A stretch of 64,000 bases of DNA from contig NC_060967.1 of assembly GCF_910589235.1 (NCBI RefSeq), forward strand, positions 2,242,999-2,306,998, given 5' to 3'. Each line of letters begins with the position of its first letter. Positions within the stretch are counted from its first letter, which is position 1. Shown here in pieces: positions 40,278-52,155 of this stretch. This DNA is from Vespa crabro (lineage: Eukaryota; Arthropoda; Insecta; Hymenoptera; Vespidae). Below the pieces are notes generated by a model. The model saw nothing but the letters and a program-made list of their open reading frames with translations, searched no databases and had not been told where the DNA came from. The position numbers and the translations under genes are program-made.

Positions 40278-40656
40278 CAGAAAGAGAAAGACTGACCTTT
40301 TTATGATTTTATAATATTCCTGCCTTTTATCAAGATATGTTAAACCAAATAAACAAGGACATTCTAAATCTGTCATCAAATCGCACCAAATCGACGGTTT
40401 TCCATTGTAATTAATGTCCACAAGTGTTTTCAATTGTGGAGGAGGAATAAGAGATACGAATACTCTTGGTACATTGTCACGAAGTATTCTCAATGTTTCA
40501 ACGATATCTCGTTCATGATTTTGTAAAAATTCCGTTTCATTTTGCGTGCAAATGAACAAACAAAAATCGTTCGAACCTATCATCAAAGAGATATGCTAAA
40601 GGAAAAAGAAAACAAGATGAAGTATGTATACACAATATTTACGATAATAATTAACG

Positions 40657-40721
<65 letters not shown>

Positions 40722-41523
40722 TAATAATGAAGAGAAAACAAAAATAAAAAAAAAAATATAACAGGTAATGATGAAGGACGATGGTCAGAAATAAAAATAA
40801 GGAAATGAAAGTAAGAATGGTCAGATACCTTCCAATGTTTTTGCATATTCACTCTAGAATCATGTTTTAATCTTTTTACAAGAATCATTGCCATGTAAGG
40901 CATATCTTTCGATACCGCTCCTGCCTCGGCAACATTTAATTTCGAATCCTTCTCCAATGTGGAATAATCTCCTAAAGAATAACCATATAAATTTGGATTG
41001 AATTCCTAAACGAAAAGAGAAATAAATTCAACGTTAGGATAATTGTTAAATGAGATTTATAATCGTCTTATTATCTATTGAACATTAAATTACAATTATA
41101 TGATAACAATGATTATTTTAATGAAATAAACAAAGAAAAAGAAATTATTATATATATTAACCTTGAGTATATTAGGCAAGGTTGTATATTCTCTCCATGT
41201 ATTTTGCCCACCGCCAGCTCCAGTAACACCTCTATTATCGATAAAAAGTTGAAAAAAAGACTCAGCAAATACTCCTGTTCCAGCTGACAATGAATCGCCC
41301 ATTGATGCAATGACGTCTATGTCACCTGGTTTCAAACGGTGAACGCTTGTTGGCGTTACATTTGATCTCCAGCCTTAAATGATTAATTATTAATACGAAA
41401 AAATTTTTGTTTCAAAAGAATTTTTCTTATTGAAAAAAAAAGAAAAAGGAAAGCAAAAAATTAAAGGAATACTTTCACATAGTTTTAATTATTTGTCATT
41501 TTAATTATCTATAATTTTGTTAT

Positions 41524-41570
<47 letters not shown>

Positions 41571-42444
41571 CATCATTGAAATGATTAGAAATAAAATGAT
41601 AACATTTTTTTTTACCTCTTACATCGCATGGGAAAGGAACGTTTTGTGAAACTGGTTCTTGTATTGAATATAAATTTTTGGCTCTTCGTAGATTTCTTTC
41701 CAAATTACTTGTACGACCTATAAATTGTTTGACAATTTAAAAATTTGGTTCTATATATAAACGCAAACATAAGCACATACACACACACACACACACTTTC
41801 TCTCTCTCTCTCTCTCTTTCTCACACACATATATAAAATTACATTTCATAAAATTATTACGAATAAATCATATATATTACAAAAGTATACTATGTGATCA
41901 TCTGTTTATGTAAGACGGAGAATTATGAATAATGCAGAATTCATAATTAATGGTTAACGAGAAGATTAAAGATGAAAAAAAATACCAGAAGACTTTAAAT
42001 ATAAAAAATATATCAAATTGATAACAATTTCACTTATCAAATCATAAAAAATAATAAAAAATATCTCTCATTATCTTGTAGAAAATAAGAAATGATATTA
42101 AAATTAGTTCAAGTAATCATTGACATATTCATTGGATTACTATTGTTCTAAAATCTATTATTTTATTTTTTTAATGATTTCAGAGAGTGTTATCCTAATG
42201 AGAATGAAATCAGACATTACATCAGATATATGGACAATGAAACTTATCAGAAAATTTTGGAAGCTTGGAACTAATACTTGAATAGAGGATACATACCAAA
42301 GATATCGTAAATACCACGACGAATTACTCGATAAAGTTGAAGATTCAACGGATTGTCCAAAATAGTCTTTTGTGATAATATTGGGATATAAGATTCGTGA
42401 AAGATAAGATAGAAGAAAAAGATACGTAGATATTGGCCGACCAT
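39266..42444 (-). CDS. Phospholipase B1-like secreted SGNH lipase, copy B, complete, 7 exons
   Basis: Exons: 42444-42297, 41717-41616, 41373-41162, 41005-40829, 40595-40297, 40167-39989 and 39414-39266, giving 1266 bp (421 aa). The start MVGQYLRIFFFYLIF looks like a signal peptide; an upstream in-frame Met at 42507 would hide it, so I prefer 42444. Motifs: VHRLKPGDIDVIASMGDSLS (block I Ser), TLPNILK, IGSNDFC (block III) and DCFHITQKTN (block V Asp/His). The triad is therefore intact, but the conserved NGH after the catalytic His, present in copy A, is replaced. Exon 4 (177 bp) has the same length and phase as exon 4 of copy A, and later introns share phases, showing a tandem duplication. Exon 5 is a single block where copy A has two. 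Copy B lies directly upstream of copy A in the same direction. Confidence 0.85.
40658..40719. repeat. (AT)n microsatellite in lipase copy B intron
   Basis: About 30 AT units between exons 4 and 5. Similar runs lie at 41529-41565 in intron 2 and 39761-39800 in the last intron. Confidence 0.93.
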
Positions 42445-42781
42445 TTTTATATTTAAAAAGAAAATAATTAATTTAATCAATGCACAAATACAGATGAAAT
42501 CGAACAACTTGTTATCTTCTTCTGAGAGTAGTATTTAACGATCTGATGTAGCAAAATATTCTTTCCTTACTAAGAAGAACTCGGATGTATCGGAGACCTT
42601 GATTTTACCACCACTGCACTAACTGATCGAAGGTTATCGTTCAAGTAATGAAAAAATATCTACCTTTCTTTTCTCACTTAAATTGTAATACTTCTAAGAA
42701 ACACAAACACATGTATGTGTATATGCATATGTATATGTAAGTACAAAACCTTCATTTCTTATAATACCTTTATATCGCACG

Positions 42782-42837
<56 letters not shown>

Positions 42838-43445
42838 TATATATATATGTATATATAATATATACATATGATATGCGCAATAAAAATACTTCCTTCTGAT
42901 AAAAAATGAGATAAAAATATCCTTCCTTCATTTATATTTTTAGTGTTTATTTTTATTTTTGGTCATGATTCAGAAAATATTTAAAGTTTTTATTTTGGTT
43001 TTTCTGTGAACGCAGTCGGAAAAAAATTAAACGTATAAAAGCGTTAAAATTAAGCGTATAATTAAACTTAAATATAATTAAACTCGTAAAATATAATTAA
43101 CGCAAATATAATTCAAATCGTAAAAATTAAGTTTTTAAATATGAAATACATTAAAAGAATGAGATAAGAATCAGAAGATTGGATAGCTTATCGATATCTT
43201 AAATTTGGTAATTAGAAAGCAAATAAAATATTTAATGATGTTAATTAAATATTTGAATTTTTGTTTTCTTTTCCTTTTTCTTTTTTTCTTTTCTATACAG
43301 AAGTGATTTATTTAAGTTCGATATTCGTGCAATCGATTGGATTCGTCGTTTAATATTTTTTTTCTCTTTTTCTATATTTGATTACAAAATTGCAAAGAAA
43401 AAAGATTGTTAATAAGAACAGGTCTACGTTTAACAATATTAAAAC
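42445..43445. other. AT-rich region upstream of lipase copy B
   Basis: Has an AT run (about 42787-42848) and T-rich runs. The copy B promoter should be at 42450-42650, but no specific element stands out. Confidence 0.55.
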
Positions 43446-43649
43446 TTGTTATTGTACATTATTTTCGCTTGCACAATTGTGAAATGCAATTTATCAATGG
43501 ATGAAAATTTATTCATACGACAACAACAAGATCATTGGAATCATAAAAGATGCGACAAAGAAGTTATTTTACATCGAACGGTAGCGTGTCAGGAAACACT
43601 TGTGTTGCATATAAATGATAATGATAGAATGCTTTGTTCACTCAGATAA
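43446..43649 (+). CDS. Possible small secreted Cys-containing peptide, 67 aa
   Basis: A single open frame not made of simple repeats. It begins MLLYIIFACTIVKCNLS, which looks like a short signal peptide, then a polar body with RQQQDHWNHKRCDKEV, HRTVACQETLVLHINDNDR and a CSLR end. Two body cysteines (KRCDKE, VACQE), a third near the C-terminus and those in the leader resemble small secreted peptides. No family is recognised and no paralogue is seen in the window. The frame could also be one exon of a larger gene or a chance ORF. Confidence 0.25.
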   Translation: MLLYIIFACTIVKCNLSMDENLFIRQQQDHWNHKRCDKEVILHRTVACQETLVLHINDNDRMLCSLR

Positions 43650-44830
43650 AATTTAAATAATATATGTATATCATATTTATTATGTCCTTCGATATCTATT
43701 AATGGCGCACATTAAAAGAAAAATGTATAATATTTTATTTAAAAAAAAGAAAAAAAAGAAAAGAAGAAAGACGAGAAAGAAAGAAAGAAACCAAAAATTT
43801 TCATTGTACTAAAAATTTTACCGAACTTAACGTTCGCTATCATACCATTATCATATCGATCTATAATTTTGTATTGATTAGTTCCTCTTTCACGCATACA
43901 TGATAATTGATTTCATGTTAGTTCGAGTAAATAATATTAATAGACTGGTAAATTAACACTTTTCAGTCTCTCATAAGTATATCTTTCTATGATAATAATG
44001 TGCATCTCGCAATGATTGATCCATGTTAGATGCATTTGTCGGTACTCATTTGTTTTACGATAAATGCACATAGAAAATAATAAATATAATTGACATATAT
44101 AATAAGAATTAATATATAAATTATAAAAATAAGAATTTGTTTAATATTGTTTGTTTTTTTGGTTTTTTCTTTTTTTTTTTTTTTTTTAATAATTAATGAA
44201 TATACTTATATATTATATTATTTTAATACAAATTAAAACACTAGCTCGTTTTCACACTATCTATGAAGTAGAACTTTTTTTTTTTTACATGGTTATCCAT
44301 ACACGACTAGTCTCTATTCTAGACGACTTTTAACTACTAATAATAATAATATGTTACTATTAATATTATTCATAATTATAATAATAATAATAATAATAAT
44401 AAGAATAATAATAAAATGTATTTAAATATTATTTATATACATTTAGATAATATTTAATACATTTTATATTATAATAGTAAAGACAATTAGGTTCGATTGA
44501 TTATGAGTTAATAACGGTGTCGAAAAAAATGCATTATGATTAAAAGTAAGACAAAGAGAAATTATAGCGGACGAATATAAAAATAAAATGTTTCTTTATT
44601 TTCCTTCATGTTTCGTTTATTTAGATGAATGATCATGCGTCGAAATTATCAAAGATACAATTTGTTGAAAATTCACACGTTAAATCACCACGTAAAATGA
44701 TATATTTTTCCTTTTTTTATTATCATAAATTATCATCATGATATATGTCATGACGTATACGATATAAATATATTCTGTTTCTTCTTATTATTATATTACT
44801 TTTTATTATATTACTATATTATTACATTAC
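43650..44830. other. AT-rich stretch without genes
   Basis: Includes purine runs (43739-43790), T runs (44155-44190) and a short ATA/AAT run (44384-44402). Nothing coding was recognised. Confidence 0.65.

Positions 44831-44831
<1 letters not shown>

Positions 44832-44921
<90 letters not shown>
44832..44921. repeat. Long perfect (TTA)n microsatellite
   Basis: About 30 units of ATT/TTA without interruption. It makes a poly-Ile minus-strand frame that is not a gene. Confidence 0.96.
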
Positions 44922-44922
<1 letters not shown>

Positions 44923-46201
44923 ATGATAATAGTAATAATATATAGTCCTTCATAAGTAACTATAATAATAAAATAATACTGGGAGAAAAATCTCATAGAT
45001 AATGTTGAAACGTACTCGTGTTTTGATCTTTATTAAAAATAATATATAATATATATGTTCATTAATTATTAATTTTGAAAAAATTTATATACTTTATATG
45101 CATTTGTCATCGAATAAAATTATATCGTTCCTTTGTCCCATTTAATACGGATTACCGTGAAATTCACATCAATCATCAATAGAAGAAAATAAATATAAGA
45201 TATTGAATCAAATAAAGAATAAAATAATAAATTAATTCATTATTTTCGTTTACATCGATACAATAAAAAGAAAAAAAAAAAGCGATCGAAATCATATAGC
45301 CTCGAAATTCATAAGATTTCCTAAATTACGAATCATAAACATTGCTCATAGAATTTGTCTCTTTATAATTTATAAAATTTAAAAGAAACGACAAATTCTG
45401 CAAAAATTTAACAATTCTTTTTTTAGAAACTCAGATCTCTTGACATAAATGTTTGGATATATATATTTTCTTATTTGTGCCATAGAATTATCCGGCCAAA
45501 AGTCATTAAAATGATCGAATAAGTTATCCTAGTTTCTCCATGCGAACCTTGAAAAAATTTCTTTGCATTTGCAAATATTCAAAAAATCTGAGCATCAGCT
45601 ATTTACATATCAAGCAGGAAATCTCTACATCACGGATATAAAACATACACACCATTCAAGCGTGCATATGAAAATCATTAATCGAGTTTCATCTTTTTTT
45701 TTTCATCCCATAAATTTTTCCATAGTATTAAACTGTTTCTTCGCAAAAAAAAAAATGTCGGAAATACCATAAATATTAATACGAATAATTTTACGAATAA
45801 TTTTAGTTCACTAGAACAACATTTAGTTTTTAAATGCATGATATCTAGAGTATATAATAAAAAAACGAATTCTATTTGCATTTCATGTTAAAAAATGGAA
45901 AAAATTCCTATCACGTTGTTATTCGAATTGATAATATCCTCTAGGCCACTGCGGATAATGAATAATAAGGAAGATTTATTTATTTTATACGTGATCTATT
46001 GGGAAACATCAGAATGAAACATAATTGCGGATAAATTTCTCCCTTCTCTCTTATCTTTTGCTGTACGAATTATTTTTGATATAATTTCTCCTTCCTAACT
46101 AAAAATACTAAATATTCTTATTATAAAGTAAAATGTTTCGTCAAAAGGATATGAATTATTCGTTATTAGTTTATATTAAAAAGAAACTAATCGATGAAAT
46201 C
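44922..46201. other. AT-rich stretch without genes
   Basis: AT-rich, few repeats. Open frames on both strands near 45563-45881 have A/T-run composition and no recognisable motif. Confidence 0.6.
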
Positions 46202-46453
46202 TATTGGATTGGCAACTAAGTCATTGCGGATTTTATTTCCGCAATATCTTAGTTGCCAAGACAATATAGCGTTGGCAACTAAGTGATTGCGGATTTGGTC
46301 ACCGCAACGAATTAGTTGCCAAGACAATATGGCGTTGGCAACTAAGTGATTGCGGATTTGGTCACCGCAACGACTTAGTTGCCAAGACAATATGGCGTTG
46401 GCAACTAAGTGATTGCGGATTTTGTTTCCGCAATGACAGTTCCCAACCCAATA
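46202..46453. mobile_element. Mariner-type MITE made of four tandem 63-bp hairpin units
   Basis: Flanked by TA on both sides. Left end: TTGGATTGGCAACTAAGT then CATTGCGGA. The right end, reversed, is TTGGGTTGGGAACTGTCATT then GCGGA. These match the general mariner terminus seen in human Hsmar1/MADE1 (TTAGGTTGGTGCAAAAGTAA then TTGCGG). Inside, units start at 46209, 46272, 46335 and 46398, exactly 63 bases apart. Units 1-3 are complete inverted repeats with arms TTGGCAACTAAGT.ATTGCGG and CCGCAA..A.TTAGTTGCCAA, around an 8-9 base loop and joined by GACAATATGGCG-like spacers; unit 4 ends in the right terminus. No transposase is encoded. An open frame running through it on the minus strand is a by-product of the period being divisible by three. 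Confidence 0.7.
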
Positions 46454-46502
46454 AATATTTAATAGAAGAAGGGCAATCGAGAAATTAATTATTATGTAGG
46501 AA

Positions 46503-46627
46503 ATTATCGACAGAGACCCGTCGGTAATATATAACGCAACATTATGAAAAATTACCGACTGCGATTTGCAGATAAAAGAGTTCACATTTATCATATAAGA
46601 AATTACCGACTGGGACCCGTCGGTAAT
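46503..46627. repeat. Palindromic repeat pair with ATTACCGAC/GTCGGTAAT arms
   Basis: At 46602-46627 there is a near-perfect palindrome with arms ATTACCGAC and GTCGGTAAT and a GGGACCC centre. A diverged copy (ATTATCGAC..GTCGGTAAT) lies at 46503-46528, and a half copy starting ATTACCGACT at 46551. The set begins 50 bases right of the mariner MITE. It may be another small inverted-repeat element or its nested remnant. No coding content. Confidence 0.5.
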
Positions 46628-47682
46628 AAAAAAAAAAGAAATCTACTTATCATATAATTTTCTTAATTTCTACTTTACCATCACAGTGTCGATAATAATT
46701 TAATTACAGTCCGTAAAAAATGACATCTAACCTAGTGAAGGATGCTTGTCTGACTATAATTCAAGTTAGTTTTTTTTTTTTTAATCATCTATTCATATTC
46801 TCTATTTTTTTTTCTTTTTCTTTTTTTTAATTTTTTTTTACGAATTGACATCCATTCGAAGATAGAAAAATACTCGCATTTTAATATTGTTACAAAGAAG
46901 CATCTTTACACATACACAATGTCATTTGCTTATACATTTTACATAATTGCAATTCTCATTAGTTTTACATGTCGCGGCAATGAAATTTGTTCTTGTTTTT
47001 TTTTTTTTACATGTAGTTATATCGGCCGATATTCTTTTATGGCTTTCTTTTACAAATAAAAATAAATGGAATATTAATTTCGATTAAATGTGCGTAATGT
47101 TGTATATAGATATATGACGTAAGCATTAGTCATCGTGCGAAAGAAGAGTATTCTGCGTGAGATCGTCAAAGAGACAAATGATAATACGTGAGAGTACGAT
47201 ATCTATTCTATCTCTTTAGGCTCTTATCTATGTTTTAAAAAAGGAGAACTGTTCAACAACAAAAAAAGTAATATACTATCGTTTTAACATCTATATCTAT
47301 GCAATGTTCCATCCGATCGATCTCACAACACACACACACATACACACACACACACATACATAGACATACACATGTACATAAAAATACGTCATTTAAATAT
47401 ATCATAGGATTGCTTTATATCGTAAACTAGTACAAAAAAAAAATTTGCTAGAAAAATATTACTAATCAAATATTATAATCTCATATATTCGTAATCGAAG
47501 AGTATAATGGTATAAGAGATTAATAAAATTATTCAATCAGTATTTTCGTTTATTATAAGGAAAGTTCCCGTCGAACGAAAAAATGAAGACTTTAAGTAAG
47601 ATTCTTCAAAATATCTGCATTTTTATTTTTCCTTCTTTTTTCTTTTTTTTTTCTTTCTTTTTCTTTTTTTTTCTTTTTTTTT

Positions 47683-47737
<55 letters not shown>

Positions 47738-48100
47738 AAAATAAGAAAGAGAAGAGAAGAAAATTAATTAAAAAAAGTAATAGTAATCTATGATGAAGAA
47801 CATACATGAGATAGCATAAACATATGAGATCGATCGTTTGATAAGAAATAATAATATTTATTGTATCCTTATTGTTTGCCCTTTATAAAATGATGAATTG
47901 AACGTGTGTATGTGTTTGGGTATATGTGTGTGTTTGTTTTTGTGTATAAGTGTGTGTGTGTGTTTTTGGGAACTTAGGTCAGAGGCTTCTTCAATTATTT
48001 AAATATCTATCTTTTCTCTTCGTCTATTTCCAGCAACTGCTTCCGTCATTGAAAATCGATTCAGTACCTTTCTCACATGCAAAAGTCTTCCAGAGTTTTC
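46628..48100. other. AT-rich stretch with simple repeats
   Basis: Includes a CA run (47328-47355), an AT run (47689-47733) and a GT-rich patch (47900-47963). No gene supported. Confidence 0.65.
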
Positions 48101-48226
48101 TCTCTCTCTCTCTCCCCCGCTCCCTCTCTAGGCTACTCATTCTCACCCTCTTTCTCTCTCTCTCTCTCCCCATCCCTCTCACGGCCACTCATTCTCTCCC
48201 TCTTTCTCTCTCTTTCTCTCTCTCTC

Positions 48227-48277
<51 letters not shown>

Positions 48278-48278
48278 C
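48101..48278. repeat. CT-rich tract with an internal tandem duplication
   Basis: About 180 bases of CT/CTTT/CCCT sequence. A segment with CTACTCATTCTCACCCTC is repeated about 65 bases later as CCACTCATTCTCTCCCTC, so part of the tract grew by duplication of a longer unit. A second (CT)n run lies at 48401-48435. Ser/Leu-rich frames here are artefacts. Confidence 0.85.
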
Positions 48279-48402
48279 TCTTTCACTCAGTTCTTTTCGT
48301 AAAAGTAGGAGGAGAAAAGAGTCGAGAGATCTTTCGAGGGCGAGAGCTTGAGTGGGATACTAGGATTGTCAGAGGTCAAGGTTGAACCAAACACATCTCT
48401 TG

Positions 48403-48439
<37 letters not shown>

Positions 48440-48844
48440 CTCACTCTTTCTCCTTCTTCTTCTCTTTTTCTCTTTCTTGCTGTCTTTGGACTCACAACGA
48501 GCTTTCCACTTTCTCCCCCTCTATAGCCTCTTCTATCGTAACCATTTGCTTTACCTCTCTTGTGTCGTTCATTGCTACGCAAGACAGTGTCAAGGGTCAC
48601 TGAACTTTTGATTCGAATAATTTCATCTTTTTCTTTCTTTATCTTGTTTCTATCTATTCTTTCGCGTTACTCTTCTTTTCTTCCTCAAATGTGGATAAAA
48701 AAAAAAGAAAGAAAAAGAAAACAAAAAAGGAAAAGAAAACAAAAAAAAAAGGTTGGAGCAGAAAAATACAAATGAGATTAGTTTATCTCTTTTACCTCTT
48801 ATAAAAAGAGAAAAATCTTCTTGTAAATATATCTTTCCTTTGAA

Positions 48845-48879
<35 letters not shown>

Positions 48880-49162
48880 TCTCTTTGTAATTTAAAATTA
48901 ATATTATATCGGATATAGCATATTAAAGAAGTATCTAATATAATTTGTAAATATTATTTGTCTAATATATATTCATCCCCATGTCATTGATTGGAAAATC
49001 AAAACAAAAATATTTATTAACGAATTAATAGAATGTATATATATTATTTTTATCATCAAGACACAATATATATGTACTTGTTCTTTTATTTCGATCAACC
49101 GTTCTACACTTTCTATTTATAATTTTTAAACGTTAATTTTATAATTTTGCTGAAATAGATGA

Positions 49163-49164
<2 letters not shown>

Positions 49165-49212
<48 letters not shown>
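49165..49212. repeat. (GA)n microsatellite
   Basis: About 23 GA units with no gene overlapping. Confidence 0.93.
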
Positions 49213-49216
<4 letters not shown>

Positions 49217-50073
49217 CGCTAACTTCTATTTTTTCTTTTACCTACCGTTGATGTAAAAATGTACCCTCGAGTTTACGTTGCTTTTATTGTAATATTTTTA
49301 TCCCGGATAAAAATGTCTTTTTTCTTTCTAATTTTTTTTTTTTTTTTTTTTTTTTAACATATCTATACGTGTCCGCGTCTATGCCTTTTGCGAAAGACGA
49401 TATGTATCTTTGATACATTCGTTGGCACTTTTATCGTTGCTTGCTAAACGTTTAAGGAGATCAAAGATCTCGACTTCCTGTAAATGCACTCGAAGCATCT
49501 ATGAAAACGATATCGATATGTATGTATATATCGAAAAATATTCTTTTATTATTATTATTTTTTATTATTATAATTTTTTCTTTTTTCTTTCTTCTTTTTT
49601 TCTTCGTAAATTCGTCTTTATTTTCAAAAAAACTGGTATCTCTCTTTGCCTTAGATGACCGATCTTATGCAAAGGATTATGCAAAGAGAAAAAATATCTT
49701 ATCAACGTGTTATCGACAATGTTGTAGTGGATAAAATGATAAATATGTAAGCATGTATGTAGTTCATCTTATTTTTAGATATGTTTCTTTTCTCTTCTTT
49801 TTTTTCTTCTTTTCATGGATAATACAATATAAATAAGAGCATTATCCTGTTGAAATTCAAATGATAATATTTCATCATGTTGTTTGAAGGTAAAAGAGCA
49901 AATGTCGATTTTAAAATGTTTTTTAATATTCTTCGTTATTCATCCTTTTTGCGATTAAAACAATTTGAAGTTTTTAAGATTTCAATGCTTCCCAATTATA
50001 TAAAATAAATAGATAATTACATTAAGTATATAACTCTTACGATAAGTTTCTATTATAAAATAATTTAATAATT

Positions 50074-50125
<52 letters not shown>

Positions 50126-50407
50126 ATTTTTCCAAACGATATTTATATTCATGGTTTTATATTTTTTAAATTTATTTATGAAATTCCTTAATTCGATAAA
50201 AATCAAATTATCATAGAGTTATCAATAAAGATAAACTCGGGAATGAATGATTATATGTACAATGTCGTTCGTTCTCTTCCGCCGACTAATTCTAGACACG
50301 TGTAACTACAATATTACTCTGAGCTGATCCAGCGGAAATTGAATCCGACGATTTCATATGCACTCATGGTTTTTTAACGACGAGTTAATAATAACTCTTG
50401 GACGATG

Positions 50408-50457
<50 letters not shown>

Positions 50458-51784
50458 TTTATTATGTTTTAGAATAACTAAGGATAAAAAAATTATCTGT
50501 TAAATCACCGCTCGACATCAAGGTATTATACAACTCTGTTATACATTTATATTTCATCAACTATAAATTATTTTCTCATCGATCTATCTTTTCTATTTTT
50601 GTTTTTTTTCTGTTTTTTTTTTCTTTCTTTTTTTCTTTCTTTTTTTTTTTTTTTCTTCTTCCAATTTCTTCCTCCTCGGGGATTTTTTTTTGGACTCATC
50701 GAAATAAAATCAAATAAAATACCAATAACACAAATTCTTCTACAAATATATGATTAATCAAATCCGTCTCAACTACACGATTATCGATAATTTGAGGAGA
50801 AAAATTAGATTTAAAGTAAACGAATTATCAATCAAGTTGACGAACAAACGGATATAAAATCATTAATAAGAAAATTTCTTATCTATTTCTTATCAATCTA
50901 TCATTCGTGCCTGAATAGAACTATTAAATATTGAGCTTACATCAGTATTGAAATAATGTCCAAAGAATTCTAATTTATTCTTAAAAAGGTTTCGTCCATC
51001 TTATTTGTACGCACACAATAAATTTATTTAATTTTAACAAAAAATATAAAAAATGTTCAAAGAGAAAAAGAAAATAAATAAATAAAAAATGTCAGAATAT
51101 ATTTTCATATGACTGATGTTTTGATGAGTTGTTTCCATTGGAACTAGAATGATACAGCGAAAATTTATTGTGAAATATTGATACACTATAATAAGCAAAT
51201 AACGCTTATTTATTAATTATAACTATTATCTTCTATCAAAGCACATGATACATTTGTGTGAATTATAATGACGTAAGATATATAATTACGTAGAATTTAA
51301 TAGTATAACATCATCTTTTCGAGAATCGTCAGATAAACGAGTTAATATAAAAAAGAAATCTTCAGTTACGTCAGAATTAATAAACATGTATTTTACATAT
51401 ATATATACAATGTATATGAAATATATACACTATATATGTAATATATATATATATATATATAACATATATATATAATAATTGGAATTTGTTGGATATTTGA
51501 ATATATTTTTGTTAATTTATATAATAGTATGAACTTAAAAAATAATAACGAAAAAGATATGGCAAAAGAATTGAAAACTAATGTAATTATTGTAAATTAG
51601 AAAGGAAAATTTATTAATTTGTTTATTATACATAACATAAACATATTTTGAATATTAGAATATATAATAGGATGTTAGCTAACATCATTCAACTTATCAA
51701 CCAATGAATGAACAGATGCAAATGGTACGTTCATAATACCAAGTATCGAAGAATTTATTTTTCTCTTTCTCAATTTTTCCTTTT
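49213..51784. other. AT-rich stretch with simple repeats
   Basis: Includes an AT run (50078-50121), a CT run (50410-50455), T-rich runs (50585-50655) and AT runs around 51440-51475. A non-repetitive patch at 50265-50400 has balanced composition (CCGCCGACTAATTCTAGACA, CACGTG-like ACACGTGT) and may be regulatory. No gene supported. Confidence 0.6.
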
Positions 51785-51880
51785 TTAACCTTGAAGTTTA
51801 TTTTCTTTTATTGCTTTAAAAATAGCATTTATAAGGCCTTCAGTTACTTCACATACTTGTCTATCCATTTCAGTTATCAT
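51785..51880 (-). pseudogene. Short coding-like ORF, possible exon or gene relic
   Basis: A 31-codon minus-strand frame reading MITEMDRQVCEVTEGLINAI, then basic residues to a TAA at 51787-51785. The residue mix (amphipathic helix with Cys) is unlike the surrounding A/T-run translations, and the frame is open for about 10 codons further upstream. No acceptor and no adjoining exon were identified. It could be a last-exon remnant, a small peptide or chance. Confidence 0.2.
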
Positions 51881-52120
51881 ATTTATTATATTAGTTATAT
51901 CGAAGAAAAAAACTTTTCATCAAAGACATTTAATTTGCACTTGGTTTCTAAAAATTTTTTTCATTTTTCTGAACGCAATTCGTAAAAAATTGAAAATACA
52001 AAAATTGCAAAAGCAATTGTACAATGAAGTATATGCAAACAATTGAAATAGTAAAAAAATCTACAAGTAAACAATCATCAAAGAATATTTTTTAAATAAT
52101 ATTTAAATAACATTTGGATA

Positions 52121-52155
52121 TACACATACACACACGCGCGCGCGCGCGCGTGTAC
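52121..52155. repeat. Alternating purine-pyrimidine tract with (CG)8 core
   Basis: A CA run leads into (CG)8 at 52135-52150 and then TGTAC. This forms an almost symmetric stretch of strictly alternating purine and pyrimidine in an otherwise very AT-rich flank. Such sequence readily adopts Z-DNA when supercoiled. It lies about 850 bases upstream of the inferred SAM synthetase TSS. Confidence 0.8.

Noticed and set aside
44485..44515. GGTTCGATT motif checked as a tRNA T-loop (B box)
   Set aside because: No A box, acceptor pairing or CCA-side stem around it; the same was true of the other GGTTCGA match near 33070, which is in a coding exon.
46187..46594. A 135-codon minus-strand frame with three near-identical 21-residue repeats
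   Set aside because: The repeats are the 63-bp hairpin units of the MITE translated in frame because 63 is divisible by three; there is no start context, domain or codon pattern of a gene.
48376..48600. Minus-strand frame beginning with a mixed segment (TLDTVLRSNERHKRGKANGY) and ending in Arg/Glu repeats
   Set aside because: More than a third is CT-tract translation; no splice context or similarity supports the mixed part, though it could be untranslated or exon sequence.
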